Shown here piece by piece: positions 27,575 to 36,989 of a stretch of 64,000 nt of DNA; position 1 is the stretch's first letter, and every line of letters starts with the position of its first letter. The position numbers and the translations under genes were made by a program. The notes under the pieces are model-generated. The model saw nothing but the letters and a program-made list of their open reading frames with translations, was not told the origin of the DNA and searched no databases. Source of the stretch: Clostridium sp. MSJ-8 (GTDB lineage Bacteria > Bacillota > Clostridia > Clostridiales > Clostridiaceae); contig NZ_JAHLQH010000053.1 in assembly GCF_018918325.1 (NCBI RefSeq), forward strand, positions 23,165 to 87,164, read 5' to 3'.

Positions 27575-29443
27575 ATGAATAAAATAACAGATGATATTTT
27601 GTGTAGAGTAGAGAAACCTTCTAGGTATATAGGTGGAGAGCTTAATGAAGTAATCAAGGACATGGGTTCAGTTGACGTTAGATATGCTTTTTGTTTCCCA
27701 GATGTATATGAAGTAGGAATGTCACATTTAGGAACTAGAATTTTATATCATACGATTAATCAGAGAGATGATGCGTATTGCGAGAGAGTGTTTGCACCAT
27801 GGCCTGATATGGAAAAAGAACTTAGAGATAATAATATATCATTATATTCATTAGAAACTAAGACTCCCCTTAATGAGTTTGATATGATAGGATTTACATT
27901 ACAATATGAGATGAGTTATACAAATATATTGAACATGTTAGATATGTCAGGAATCAAAATAAGAGCTAAGGATAGAGGAAATGACGATCCTATAATTATG
28001 GCAGGAGGCCCTTGTGCATATAATCCAGAACCTTTATATGGAGTTATAGACTTCTTTCAATTAGGTGAAGGAGAAGAGATGATGAATGATGTCATCGATG
28101 TTTATATTAAACATAAAAAAAGTGGCAAATGGAATAAAGAAGCATACCTTAGAGAAATATCACATATAAGAGGTATATATGTTCCATCATTATATGATGT
28201 TTCTTATAATGATGATGGTACTATTAAGGAATTTAAACCCAAATATGATGATGTACCTCAAAAGGTAAGAAAGAGAATAATAGAGAATTTTGATCAAGTT
28301 GATTTTCCAACTGATATTATAGTTCCTTATACTGATATAGTACATGATAGAGTTGTATTAGAAACATTTAGAGGATGTACTAATGGATGTAGATTCTGTC
28401 AAGCAGGAATGATATATAGACCAGTTAGAGAAAAGTCAAGAGAAACTCTTGTTAAGCAAGCTAGAGAAATGATAAATAATTCAGGATATCAAGAAATATC
28501 ATTATCATCATTAAGTACATGTGATTATTCTGATATACAAGGCCTTATTAAGGATCTTATGGAAGAGCATAGTGCAAATAAAGTAGCTGTAGCTTTGCCA
28601 TCAATAAGAGTAGATGCTTTTTCAGTAGATTTAATTAAGGAAATTCAGAAAGTAAAGAAAACTGGATTAACATTTGCACCAGAAGCAGGATCTCAAAGAA
28701 TGAGAGATATAATTAATAAAGGATTAACAGAAGAAAGAATATTAGAAGCAGCTAAAAGTGCATTTGAAGCAGGATGGAGTACAATTAAATTATACTTTAT
28801 TATAGGACTTCCATATGAAGAATTATCTGATTGTAGTGCTATAGGTGAATTAGCACATAAGATTCAAGATCAATATTTTGAAACACCTAAAAATATACGT
28901 AAAAAAGGATTAAAGATTACAGTTAGTACTTCTATATTAGTTCCAAAACCATTTACACCATTCCAATGGGCGAAGATGACTAGAATAGATGAAGTTGATG
29001 ATAAGATAAATGCAGTAAAAGAATCGATTCATTCAAGAAGTATTATATATAACTATCATGAACAAAAAACCTCATATATGGAAGCTGTTTTTGCAAGAGG
29101 AGATAGAAAATTATGTGATGTGTTAATAAAAGCTTTTGAAAAAGGCGCAAAATTTGACGGATGGTCAGAATATTTTGATTTTGATATATGGAGAGAAGCG
29201 TTAGAAGAATGTAATGTTTCAGGAGATTTCTATGCATATAGAGAAAGAGATTATGATGAGATACTTCCATGGGACTTTATAGATATAGGAGTTAATAGAA
29301 AGTATCTTCAGAATGAAAATGAAAAAGCTAAAAGGGCAGAATTAACACAAAATTGTCGTAAGGGATGTACAGGATGCGGCATAAACGTTAACTTTAAGGA
29401 GGCAAAATGTTTTGAAGGTGCGATACTTAATCAAATTCACTAA
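27575..29443 (+). CDS. TIGR03960-type radical SAM protein with B12-binding-like N-terminus
   Basis: A 622-residue protein conserved in clostridia. Residues 1-230 resemble a B12-binding/YgiQ-type domain (FCFPDVYEVGMSHLGTRILY, FAPWPDMEKELR, QLGEGEEMMNDV). The radical SAM cluster motif is in RGCTNGCRFCQAG, about residue 270. A C-terminal Cys-rich end (CRKGCTGCGINVNFKEAKC) could hold another cluster. Its substrate is unknown. Its partner is the overlapping DUF2344 gene, an arrangement widely seen next to RNase G. It is not obviously part of the RiPP locus, because that ends with the exporter and a new promoter follows. Confidence 0.88.
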   Translation: MNKITDDILCRVEKPSRYIGGELNEVIKDMGSVDVRYAFCFPDVYEVGMSHLGTRILYHTINQRDDAYCERVFAPWPDMEKELRDNNISLYSLETKTPLNEFDMIGFTLQYEMSYTNILNMLDMSGIKIRAKDRGNDDPIIMAGGPCAYNPEPLYGVIDFFQLGEGEEMMNDVIDVYIKHKKSGKWNKEAYLREISHIRGIYVPSLYDVSYNDDGTIKEFKPKYDDVPQKVRKRIIENFDQVDFPTDIIVPYTDIVHDRVVLETFRGCTNGCRFCQAGMIYRPVREKSRETLVKQAREMINNSGYQEISLSSLSTCDYSDIQGLIKDLMEEHSANKVAVALPSIRVDAFSVDLIKEIQKVKKTGLTFAPEAGSQRMRDIINKGLTEERILEAAKSAFEAGWSTIKLYFIIGLPYEELSDCSAIGELAHKIQDQYFETPKNIRKKGLKITVSTSILVPKPFTPFQWAKMTRIDEVDDKINAVKESIHSRSIIYNYHEQKTSYMEAVFARGDRKLCDVLIKAFEKGAKFDGWSEYFDFDIWREALEECNVSGDFYAYRERDYDEILPWDFIDIGVNRKYLQNENEKAKRAELTQNCRKGCTGCGINVNFKEAKCFEGAILNQIH

Positions 29444-30119
29444 AGAAAGTAATATCAAATTCATAGCACATCTTGATTTGATGAGAACAATACAAAAAGT
29501 AATAAGAAGAACAGATCTTCCTGTTGAATATTCAAAGGGATTTAATCCACATATAGAAATGTCTATAGCACAACCTCTATCAGTAGGGGTATACTCTTCA
29601 GGAGAATATATGGATTTGATTTTAGAAGAGGATATTAATGAACAAGAAGTAATAGATAAGTTAAATGCTAAGACAGCATCAGGAATCAAATTCTTGTTAG
29701 CAAAGAAATTCTATATAATAGAGAATGAGAGAAGATTACCACAATCTATGGCATTGATAGATGCTTGCAGATATACAATTATGATAAAATATGAAAATGT
29801 AGATAATCTAGAAGATCAGATGGAGGAATTATTAAATAACCCTGATTGGACTACTATAAAGAAGAGTAAGAAAGGTGAAAGAGAATTAAATATTAGACCT
29901 TTAATATTTGATTTTAAGTATTGGATTAAAGACAATAATTTGGTAATTAACACTCAATTAAGATCTGGAAGTAAGGAACATTTATCAGCAGATGTAGTTG
30001 TTAGATATATAAAAGAAAAAACTACTAATGTAAATAATAAAGCTTTTGTAGATATAAGAAGAGAAGAAATGTATTTTTATAAAGAGGATAAATTATTACC
30101 ATTATATGAGATAAAGTAG
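29412..30119 (+). CDS. TIGR03936/DUF2344 radical SAM-associated protein
   Basis: A 235-residue DUF2344 protein beginning KVRYLIKFTKESNIKFIAHLDLM and holding YSKGFNPHIEMSIAQPLSVG, the family hallmark. The TTG start overlaps the previous gene by 32 bases and is served by AAGGAGGCA within it, so the two are translated together. In many genomes the two proteins are adjacent or fused. A tRNA or rRNA modification role has been suspected, but I know no demonstrated activity. Confidence 0.88.
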   Translation: MKVRYLIKFTKESNIKFIAHLDLMRTIQKVIRRTDLPVEYSKGFNPHIEMSIAQPLSVGVYSSGEYMDLILEEDINEQEVIDKLNAKTASGIKFLLAKKFYIIENERRLPQSMALIDACRYTIMIKYENVDNLEDQMEELLNNPDWTTIKKSKKGERELNIRPLIFDFKYWIKDNNLVINTQLRSGSKEHLSADVVVRYIKEKTTNVNNKAFVDIRREEMYFYKEDKLLPLYEIK

Positions 30120-30131
30120 GTGTATTCTTAA

Positions 30132-31568
30132 ATGAGGGAAATAATAGTTGAGAGAAGTTCAGAGATACTTAGAATAGCAATTAGACATAAAGGAAAGCTT
30201 CAAGAGATAATAGTTGAAGAAGAAAAAAATGGCCCTATAGCTGGAGAGATATATAAAGGAAGAATAAGAAATATAGTAGGAGCTACTAATTCTGTGTTTG
30301 TAGATATAGGTTCAGACAAAGATGTATATCTATATTATAGCAATGAACTAAAGAAACAGAATATAAAAAAAGGCGATGAAGTAATAGCAGAAATAGTCAA
30401 AGAACCCTTAGGAGAAAAAGGTGCTAAGGCTACTACAAATTATGCTCTTCCATCAAAAAATTTAATATTAGAAAGCAAAGGGCAAGGAATAGAATTCTCT
30501 AAAAGATTCAAAGATGAAGTAAAAAAAGAGATAATATCTGCAGAATTAGGTGAAATAGATGGTGCTAAGCTTATAGTAAGAACTAATGCATCAGATGTAA
30601 GTATAGATGAATTGTTGTATGAAAGAAAGATTCTTGAAGAGGAATATTTAGAAATTAAGAGAAAAGAAAAATATTCTGGTAAGATAGGAAAGGTATATGG
30701 AGATAATCTTGCATTAAGTAAGGTCTTAAGAGATAAGATAGATTTAGAGCCTACAAGAGTTATTGTTGATACTGAAGAGGATTATGAATTTGCAAGAGCA
30801 TATCTTAAGAATCAAGATAATGTAAAGATAGTATTATTTGATGAAGAAATAGGTATATTTGATAATTATGATATTGATAGAGAATTAATTAAACTAAGAC
30901 ATAATAAGGTAGTTCTTCCTTGTGGTGGGTCAATTATAATTGAAAAAACTGAAGCGATGTATGTAATAGATGTAAATAGTGGAAGAAATATAAAGGAACG
31001 TAATTTTGAAAAAACTATTTTAGAAACTAATTTAGAAGCAGCAAGAGAAATAGGAAAACAGATATTATTGCGTAATCTTAGTGGAATAATTGTTATAGAT
31101 TTCATAGATCCAAGAGAAAAAGCACATAAAGCGCAAATAATGCGTGAATTAAAAGAATCATTACAAGATGATATTGGGAATATAATGATATTTCCATTTA
31201 CTGATTTAAATTTAGTTCAGATATCTAGAAAAAGAAGAGGTAAGAGTATATATGAGTATATGGAAGAAGAATGTCCATTATGTAAAGGCAATAGTAGACT
31301 TCTTAAATTATCTTATATAGAAGAACTTATTTGTAATGAGATAAAAAAATATTCTAGTCAAAATGGTATTAATAAATTCCTTATAGAGCTAGAAGAGTGT
31401 TATGAGGAAAGAGTTAAAGGTGATATAGTATTATTTCTTCAGAATATAGATGCTTTAGATAAAGAAATATACATCAATTATATAAGAGGTGTAGATGGGT
31501 ATAGAGTGGAGCCTCTTATATTTCAAAACCAACAGAAAAATATAGAAAAGTACAAAATAATTTTATAA
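30132..31568 (+). CDS. rng: ribonuclease E/G family protein
   Basis: A 478-residue RNase G-type endonuclease. An S1 domain at 37-110 (GEIYKGRIRNIVGATNSVFVDIG) is followed by the RNase H-like and catalytic DNase I-like domain, with YVIDVNSGRN and IVIDFIDPREKAHK giving the Mg-binding Asp residues. The zinc-link CPLCKG follows at about residue 380. It processes rRNA and degrades mRNA. It starts 12 bases after the DUF2344 gene and is the last of a three-gene operon. The rplU-rpmA genes often found next are not here. Confidence 0.93.
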   Translation: MREIIVERSSEILRIAIRHKGKLQEIIVEEEKNGPIAGEIYKGRIRNIVGATNSVFVDIGSDKDVYLYYSNELKKQNIKKGDEVIAEIVKEPLGEKGAKATTNYALPSKNLILESKGQGIEFSKRFKDEVKKEIISAELGEIDGAKLIVRTNASDVSIDELLYERKILEEEYLEIKRKEKYSGKIGKVYGDNLALSKVLRDKIDLEPTRVIVDTEEDYEFARAYLKNQDNVKIVLFDEEIGIFDNYDIDRELIKLRHNKVVLPCGGSIIIEKTEAMYVIDVNSGRNIKERNFEKTILETNLEAAREIGKQILLRNLSGIIVIDFIDPREKAHKAQIMRELKESLQDDIGNIMIFPFTDLNLVQISRKRRGKSIYEYMEEECPLCKGNSRLLKLSYIEELICNEIKKYSSQNGINKFLIELEECYEERVKGDIVLFLQNIDALDKEIYINYIRGVDGYRVEPLIFQNQQKNIEKYKIIL

Positions 31569-31664
31569 TTCTATTTTAATTTATTAAGCTACCTTTAAGG
31601 TTCGTTTTATATTATATGTACAATAAACATTATTGTGATAGAAATATAGAGGATGTGATATAAA

Positions 31665-33281
31665 TTGAAACGAAAAAGGGTACTTATAGTAATATTATTT
31701 ATAGGATTAATTACAGCTATATTAGGAACAATTTGTTATAGTAAATTAAAAAAGGATACTAAGCTAGAAGAGACAATTAACATAAAAGAAGAACGTGCAA
31801 GAATAAAGGAAATTTATACAGAAGAATATCAACAAACAGTTAGTAACAAGTTAGATAAAGAAAAAAGTATAGGAGATTTCGATGAAGAAAATATGTTCAT
31901 TGTTTCTAATCCATATGGAACTAATACTTTATCACTTTATGTGTATTTCAAAACAGATGTAGCTGCAATGATATCTTATAAAGTATCTGTAGAGGATGAG
32001 GATATAGCAGATTTTGAAGCTATACCAACAGGTGAAGATACTGCTACAAATGAACATGAATTTCAAGTTATTGGACTTGTACCTAATTGTACCAATAAAG
32101 TAACATTTACAATCAAGTACAAAGACGGAAGCAAAAAAATTAGCACTTATAATTATAATCCTGGGTCAACACTTGGTGATGAAGAAACTAAACTTTCGGT
32201 GACAGAGGTTCAGAAAAATTGTGAAGAAGAATTAAGTGATGGATTATATGTTATTTTGGGAAATGACAGTGATGATTTAGATTTTATGTACTACTATGAC
32301 AATAATGGTGTCTTAAGAGGTGAGATACCTATTATAGGGTATCGTAGTCATAGAATTCTGTTTCAAGATAACATGATGTATTATAGTATTTCCACTACAA
32401 AGATTGCAGCTGTTGATGGTCTAGGAAAGGTACAAAAAGTCTATGATACAGGAAAATATAAATTACATCATGATTATTCATTTGATGATGATGGCAATAT
32501 TGTGGTATTAGCAACAGATACTGAAAGCGATACTGTAGAAGATAGAATTATTCGTATAGATAAGGATACAGAAGAAATAATAGATGTTTTTGATTTAGCT
32601 GAGGTATTTGGAGAATACAAAGAAAAATTTACAGATTCAGATACAGATGATTTAGATTGGATGCATATAAATACATTACAGTGGATTGGAAATGAAACAG
32701 TAATATTAAGTTCAAGAGAGACATCCTCTATTATTAAAATCTCTAATTTATTTACAGAGCCAAAGATTGATTATATAATTGGAGAAGAAAATTTCTGGAA
32801 TACAACTGGATATGAAGAACTAGTTCTTAAAAAAGATGAAAGTAAAGGAGATTTTTCGGGAACAGGTGGACAACATACTGTTACTTATGAAGAATCTGAT
32901 GAATTATCAGAAAATCAATATTATTTATATATGTTTGATAATAATTTAGGAATTAGTGAATCAAGAAGTTATGATTGGACTCAAATTGAGGGCATTGCTA
33001 CATCAATAACTGAAGATTCTAATTCATATTATTATAAATATTTAGTAGATGAAAATAAAAAAACATATACATTAGTAGAGTCATTTTCAGTTCCATTTTC
33101 ACCATATGTAAGTAGTGCACAAGAATATGAAGGTAATATAATAATTGATTCAGGAATGCAAGGTATATTTGGAGAATATGATAATAATGGTAATTTATTA
33201 AGACAGTATAGTATGAAATTATCTGATCGTTTTATATATAGAGTTTATAAATATGATTTTAAAGGAATACTGTTTAGCTAG
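31665..33281 (+). CDS. aryl-sulfate sulfotransferase
   Basis: A 538-residue protein with an N-terminal signal/anchor helix (residues 5-25). An N-terminal beta domain (about 60-165) is followed by a beta-propeller of the ASST type, which moves sulfate from one phenolic sulfate ester to another phenol without PAPS. Candidate catalytic residues fit the family: His in LDWMHINTLQWIG, Arg in ILSSRETSSIIKI and His in GTGGQHTVTYEE, with HHDYSFDDDGNIVVLATD as another conserved block. Extracytoplasmic. TTG start with AGAGGATGTGAT upstream. Single gene, with a perfect terminator after it. Confidence 0.85.
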   Translation: MKRKRVLIVILFIGLITAILGTICYSKLKKDTKLEETINIKEERARIKEIYTEEYQQTVSNKLDKEKSIGDFDEENMFIVSNPYGTNTLSLYVYFKTDVAAMISYKVSVEDEDIADFEAIPTGEDTATNEHEFQVIGLVPNCTNKVTFTIKYKDGSKKISTYNYNPGSTLGDEETKLSVTEVQKNCEEELSDGLYVILGNDSDDLDFMYYYDNNGVLRGEIPIIGYRSHRILFQDNMMYYSISTTKIAAVDGLGKVQKVYDTGKYKLHHDYSFDDDGNIVVLATDTESDTVEDRIIRIDKDTEEIIDVFDLAEVFGEYKEKFTDSDTDDLDWMHINTLQWIGNETVILSSRETSSIIKISNLFTEPKIDYIIGEENFWNTTGYEELVLKKDESKGDFSGTGGQHTVTYEESDELSENQYYLYMFDNNLGISESRSYDWTQIEGIATSITEDSNSYYYKYLVDENKKTYTLVESFSVPFSPYVSSAQEYEGNIIIDSGMQGIFGEYDNNGNLLRQYSMKLSDRFIYRVYKYDFKGILFS

Positions 33282-33286
33282 TTTAG

Positions 33287-33333
33287 AAAAAATATTTTAT
33301 AATCTTTAATTTAAAGATTATAAAATATTTTTT
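33287..33333 (+). terminator. intrinsic terminator after the sulfotransferase gene
   Basis: A perfect 21-bp stem (33287-33307 with 33313-33333) around a five-base loop ends in T6; the A-run on the other side makes it bidirectional. Confidence 0.9.
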
Positions 33334-33423
33334 AACGTATAGGAAAGTTTATAGAATTCAAAACTGTGGATAAGTAGCTTAAACCTAGCATTTATTTTAA
33401 ATATTAATAAAAATAGAAAAATA

Positions 33424-33452
33424 TTGACATAATATAAGAACTGAGGTATAAC
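33424..33452 (+). promoter_or_regulatory. promoter of the Rrf2 regulator gene
   Basis: TTGACA (33424-33429) and TATAAC (33447-33452) are separated by 17 bases. The 5' leader to ATG 33558 is about 100 bases. Confidence 0.7.
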
Positions 33453-33557
33453 TTAAACATAGTATTTTAGTAGGAAAACAGTAAAATATAATAATATTGC
33501 TTGAAATTCCAATTAATATATACATTTTATATAATATACACAGGCGGTGAGAGTAGA

Positions 33558-33995
33558 ATGAAGATATCAACTAAGGGGAGATATGCTTTAAGACTAATGC
33601 TAGATTTAGCAGAAGGAAATCCAGATGAATATATCAAAATAAAAGATATATCGAAGAGACAAGGAATATCAGATAAATATTTGGAACAAATTGTAACTGT
33701 ACTAAGTAGAGCGGGATATGTTAGAAGCGTTAGAGGGGCAAATGGTGGATATAAACTTGCCAAAGATCCTAAGGATTATACAGTTGGGATGATTTTAAGA
33801 TTAACAGAAGGAAGCTTAGCACCTGTTGATTGTTTGAAGTATGATGACAATGATTGTAGTAGATTTGATACTTGTGCAACAGTAGAAGTGTGGAGAAAGA
33901 TGGATGAAGCTATATCTAATGTTATAGATAGCTATACACTTGAAGATTTGGTTAGTATTCAAAAGAACAAAGAAAAACTAAAAATAGTAAAGTAA
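33558..33995 (+). CDS. Rrf2 family transcriptional regulator (IscR-like)
   Basis: A 145-residue Rrf2 protein. The winged helix-turn-helix occupies the first 65 residues (MKISTKGRYALRLMLDLAE, ISDKYLEQIVTVLSRAGYVRSVRGANGGY). Cys92, Cys100 and Cys106 lie in the cluster loop and resemble the [2Fe-2S] ligands of IscR. The start is ATG 33558 with GGCGGTGA upstream; a longer frame from 33501 lacks a ribosome site. Rrf2/IscR genes often precede cysteine desulfurase genes, but here the gene stands alone with its own promoter and terminator, so its targets are elsewhere. Confidence 0.92.
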   Translation: MKISTKGRYALRLMLDLAEGNPDEYIKIKDISKRQGISDKYLEQIVTVLSRAGYVRSVRGANGGYKLAKDPKDYTVGMILRLTEGSLAPVDCLKYDDNDCSRFDTCATVEVWRKMDEAISNVIDSYTLEDLVSIQKNKEKLKIVK

Positions 33996-34020
33996 TTGTA
34001 TAATTATTATGTTAAAGTAG

Positions 34021-34056
34021 AAGTTACTAAGATAACATTATCTTAGTAACTTTTTT
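34021..34056 (+). terminator. intrinsic terminator after the Rrf2 gene
   Basis: AAGTTACTAAGATAA (34021-34035) and its exact complement (34038-34052) form a 15-bp stem with T6 after it. Confidence 0.9.
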
Positions 34057-34194
34057 ACTCTTTAGGAAATTATATTTTGTTTGTAGTTGATAGATATAGA
34101 GATAAATAATGTTAGAGCATACTACCTAGTATCATTCTATTTTAATTTTATTCTTTCAGTGGTATAGTATAATGTGAATAAGTAGGTGGAAATG

Positions 34195-36882
34195 ATGAAA
34201 AAACTAAAATTAATAATTATATTTATAGTAATTATAATATTACTTACTATTGGAGCTTTTTTTGGTATTAAAATATTTCAAAATAATGATGAAAAAGTTA
34301 CATTAAGGACTAAAAATGATTGTGTTACTGTTAATGTTGATGAATATATGAATAAAGACAAATTTTTAAAATCTATTAAGATAATAGAGAAAGATCAAAA
34401 AGGAAAAGAAAAGGAATTTACCTTAGAGGATTGTGATATAGATTTTGAATCATATGGATGGATTACTGTAAATAATAATAAATTGTGCATTAATAAGAAA
34501 GGCATACATAAGTTAAGGGCAACAAAAGATGGAGGTTTTGTAGAAGTAATATTTTTATCGAAAAAATTGTCTGAAAAAAATTATGTAATATATGAAGAAA
34601 ATTTTGATGAAGTGCAAGAGGGGTTATTACCAAACGGGTGGAGTAAGTTTAAAAATACTATGACATATAGTGCTTATGTATCTAATGGAGAATTTATACT
34701 AAATAGTTTGGGATTAAATGAGGCAAAAGGAATATCTCTTCCTAGTTATTTAAGTTATTTTAGTAATTATTCTATAACAGCTGATGTGACTATGGAGGAA
34801 GCTGATGAAGGTTCTAAATGGTTTGGAGTTATGTTTAGAGTTAAGGATTTTTATAAAAAACAATATTATCAAATGACTGTTAGGAAAGATTTGTCGCTAA
34901 ATAATGGTATTGAATTTGCTTCTTGTTCAAAAGATAAATGGAATATAATTGATTATGATTCTTATAATATGAAACTTGATAATGATAAAAAGCATAAAAT
35001 AACAATAAAAGCTTATAATAATTGCATTCAAGAGTATATTGATGGAGAACTTATCATTAATTATAATAATGCACAAGTTTATAATAAAGGTGGAATAGGA
35101 ATTCAATGTAAAGGTGCAAAGATAAAATTAGATAATATAAAGGTTATATATCAAGGAGAAAAATTATCTAAAAAAGATTCTGATAAATATGTAGATGTTC
35201 AAGAAATAACAGATAAGATAAGTACTGCACCAACAAGTTGTATAGAAGTTAAGCATAAAGAAGATATGGAAATATTGATAGAAGACTTACTTCCAGCTAA
35301 CATATTAGCTAATATAAATAATAATTGTAAAGTTGTTGATGAAGATGGAAATGAAATATATACATTAGATGAATTTTTTAACGCTATATCAAATAAGATA
35401 ATTCCAGTTTTATCAATTAATGATATGGGGGCAGCACAAGCTGTTATAAATTATTTACAGGAAAATAAAATAACTGATGTTACAATAATGTCTGAAGATT
35501 CTAATATAATTAAATATATTAGAGATGAGTATCCTATTATAAGAGGTATGCTTAAAATTAATGACAGCCAAAAATTATCTCAAGCTAGAAGAAAAGAGAT
35601 ATTGATGAATGCAAATGAATGTAATGCAAAAATTATATATTTTAATGAAGAAGTATTAGATAAAGATACAGTTACATATTTTCAAAAAAGATTAGCTACT
35701 GTATGGGTGAATACTACAAATGATGCGACATTAGAAGATGATATATATAAACTTATTAGCATTGGAGTAAATGGAATTAAAACATGTGATTTTAATACAT
35801 TAGTAAAGTGTTATAACAATTATGATGAAGATACATTGGTTAGAACACCATTTATAATAGGTCATAGAGGAATTCCGTCTATTGCTCCTGAAAATACATT
35901 AGATAGTTTTAGATTAGCATATGAAAATGGTGCAGATATAATCGAAAGCGATGTGTATATAACAAGAGATAATCAAATAGTTATAATGCATGATGATACA
36001 TTAACTAGAACTACTGATGGAACTGGGTATGTAGAAAATTATACACTAGCAGAACTTAGGAAGCTTAATGCTAATATGCAGTTTATAGATCAATATCCTA
36101 AAGAAAAAATTCCTACATTAAAGGAGTATCTTGAGGAATTTAAAGATAAAGACGTAGTTCATTTCATTGAAATTAAAAGTGAAAGACCAGAAATAATAAT
36201 AAAATTAAAGCAAATGATAAAAGAAGAAGGAATGGAAGATCAAGTTGTTCTAATATCTTTTGATAAAACTCAACTACAGAGAGTTAATAAATTAATGCCG
36301 TGGGCTTCAGTTGGAATATTAAGTCGTATACTTGCAAGTACTGACATAGGGCAATCATTATACTATATATTTACTACAACTCAAGCTATAAGTTCTACAT
36401 TTAATCCTAGTTTTAGTTGTATGAACTCAGAAACATTAGAAGCATTAAAACATAGAGGAATGACTGTATGGCCATGGACATATAATAACTATGCGGATTT
36501 TAAAAAACATTTTAAAATGGGTATATATGGAATGACCACTAATTATTCTAATTGGGCAAAGGATTTTATAAGATATGTGCCAATTACAGATAAAGAAATA
36601 GATATAAATGTATGGGAAGAAAAGAAAATAGATGCTAAAGGAATTAATTATTTAGGTGAGAGTGTAAATATTGATTATGATATAATTCCAATACAGAAAA
36701 AGAATACTATATTGATTGATGGAAATGTTATAACTGGATATAGTAAAGGTGATATAAGGGTTATGATAAGAGCTAAAGTTAAATTTGATAAGAAGTATGA
36801 TTCTCATGATGCAAAAGAAGATAATTTTTATTATATATATAGTGAACCTATTATTATTCATGTTCATGATAATCAAAATTAA
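34195..36882 (+). CDS. membrane-anchored multidomain glycerophosphodiester phosphodiesterase
   Basis: An 895-residue protein. A signal-anchor helix is at about 5-25, then a beta domain (30-130). A concanavalin-like jelly roll (about 135-320) shows FGVMFRVKDFYKKQYYQMTV and GGIGIQCKGAKIKLDNIKV. A linker domain (330-540) looks like a degenerate phosphodiesterase or barrel half. The GDPD barrel runs from IIGHRGIPSIAPENTL (His557) with ESDVYITRDNQIVIMHDDTLTR to about residue 790, and a beta-rich C-terminus follows. It should hydrolyse glycerophosphodiesters or teichoic/lipid headgroups outside the cell. Of three possible starts, ATG 34195 has the best spacing to AGGTGG. Confidence 0.85.
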   Translation: MKKLKLIIIFIVIIILLTIGAFFGIKIFQNNDEKVTLRTKNDCVTVNVDEYMNKDKFLKSIKIIEKDQKGKEKEFTLEDCDIDFESYGWITVNNNKLCINKKGIHKLRATKDGGFVEVIFLSKKLSEKNYVIYEENFDEVQEGLLPNGWSKFKNTMTYSAYVSNGEFILNSLGLNEAKGISLPSYLSYFSNYSITADVTMEEADEGSKWFGVMFRVKDFYKKQYYQMTVRKDLSLNNGIEFASCSKDKWNIIDYDSYNMKLDNDKKHKITIKAYNNCIQEYIDGELIINYNNAQVYNKGGIGIQCKGAKIKLDNIKVIYQGEKLSKKDSDKYVDVQEITDKISTAPTSCIEVKHKEDMEILIEDLLPANILANINNNCKVVDEDGNEIYTLDEFFNAISNKIIPVLSINDMGAAQAVINYLQENKITDVTIMSEDSNIIKYIRDEYPIIRGMLKINDSQKLSQARRKEILMNANECNAKIIYFNEEVLDKDTVTYFQKRLATVWVNTTNDATLEDDIYKLISIGVNGIKTCDFNTLVKCYNNYDEDTLVRTPFIIGHRGIPSIAPENTLDSFRLAYENGADIIESDVYITRDNQIVIMHDDTLTRTTDGTGYVENYTLAELRKLNANMQFIDQYPKEKIPTLKEYLEEFKDKDVVHFIEIKSERPEIIIKLKQMIKEEGMEDQVVLISFDKTQLQRVNKLMPWASVGILSRILASTDIGQSLYYIFTTTQAISSTFNPSFSCMNSETLEALKHRGMTVWPWTYNNYADFKKHFKMGIYGMTTNYSNWAKDFIRYVPITDKEIDINVWEEKKIDAKGINYLGESVNIDYDIIPIQKKNTILIDGNVITGYSKGDIRVMIRAKVKFDKKYDSHDAKEDNFYYIYSEPIIIHVHDNQN

Positions 36883-36914
36883 AAAAGATTTAATAAGCTT
36901 GTTTTAAAAAAGTA

Positions 36915-36943
36915 TTGCAATAATTTAATAAAATAAATATTAT
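36915..36943 (+). promoter_or_regulatory. putative promoter of the SEC-C gene
   Basis: TTGCAA (36915-36920) and TATTAT (36938-36943) lie 17 bases apart, about 45 bases ahead of the ATG. Confidence 0.5.
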
Positions 36944-36989
36944 AATTATAGTTCAATACGTATATACAATAAAGATAAGGAGACAATTG

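Noticed and set aside
27575..31568. Inclusion of the next radical SAM gene and its operon in the RiPP locus
   Set aside because: A separate promoter precedes it, and the trio with DUF2344 and RNase G is a conserved housekeeping arrangement in clostridia.
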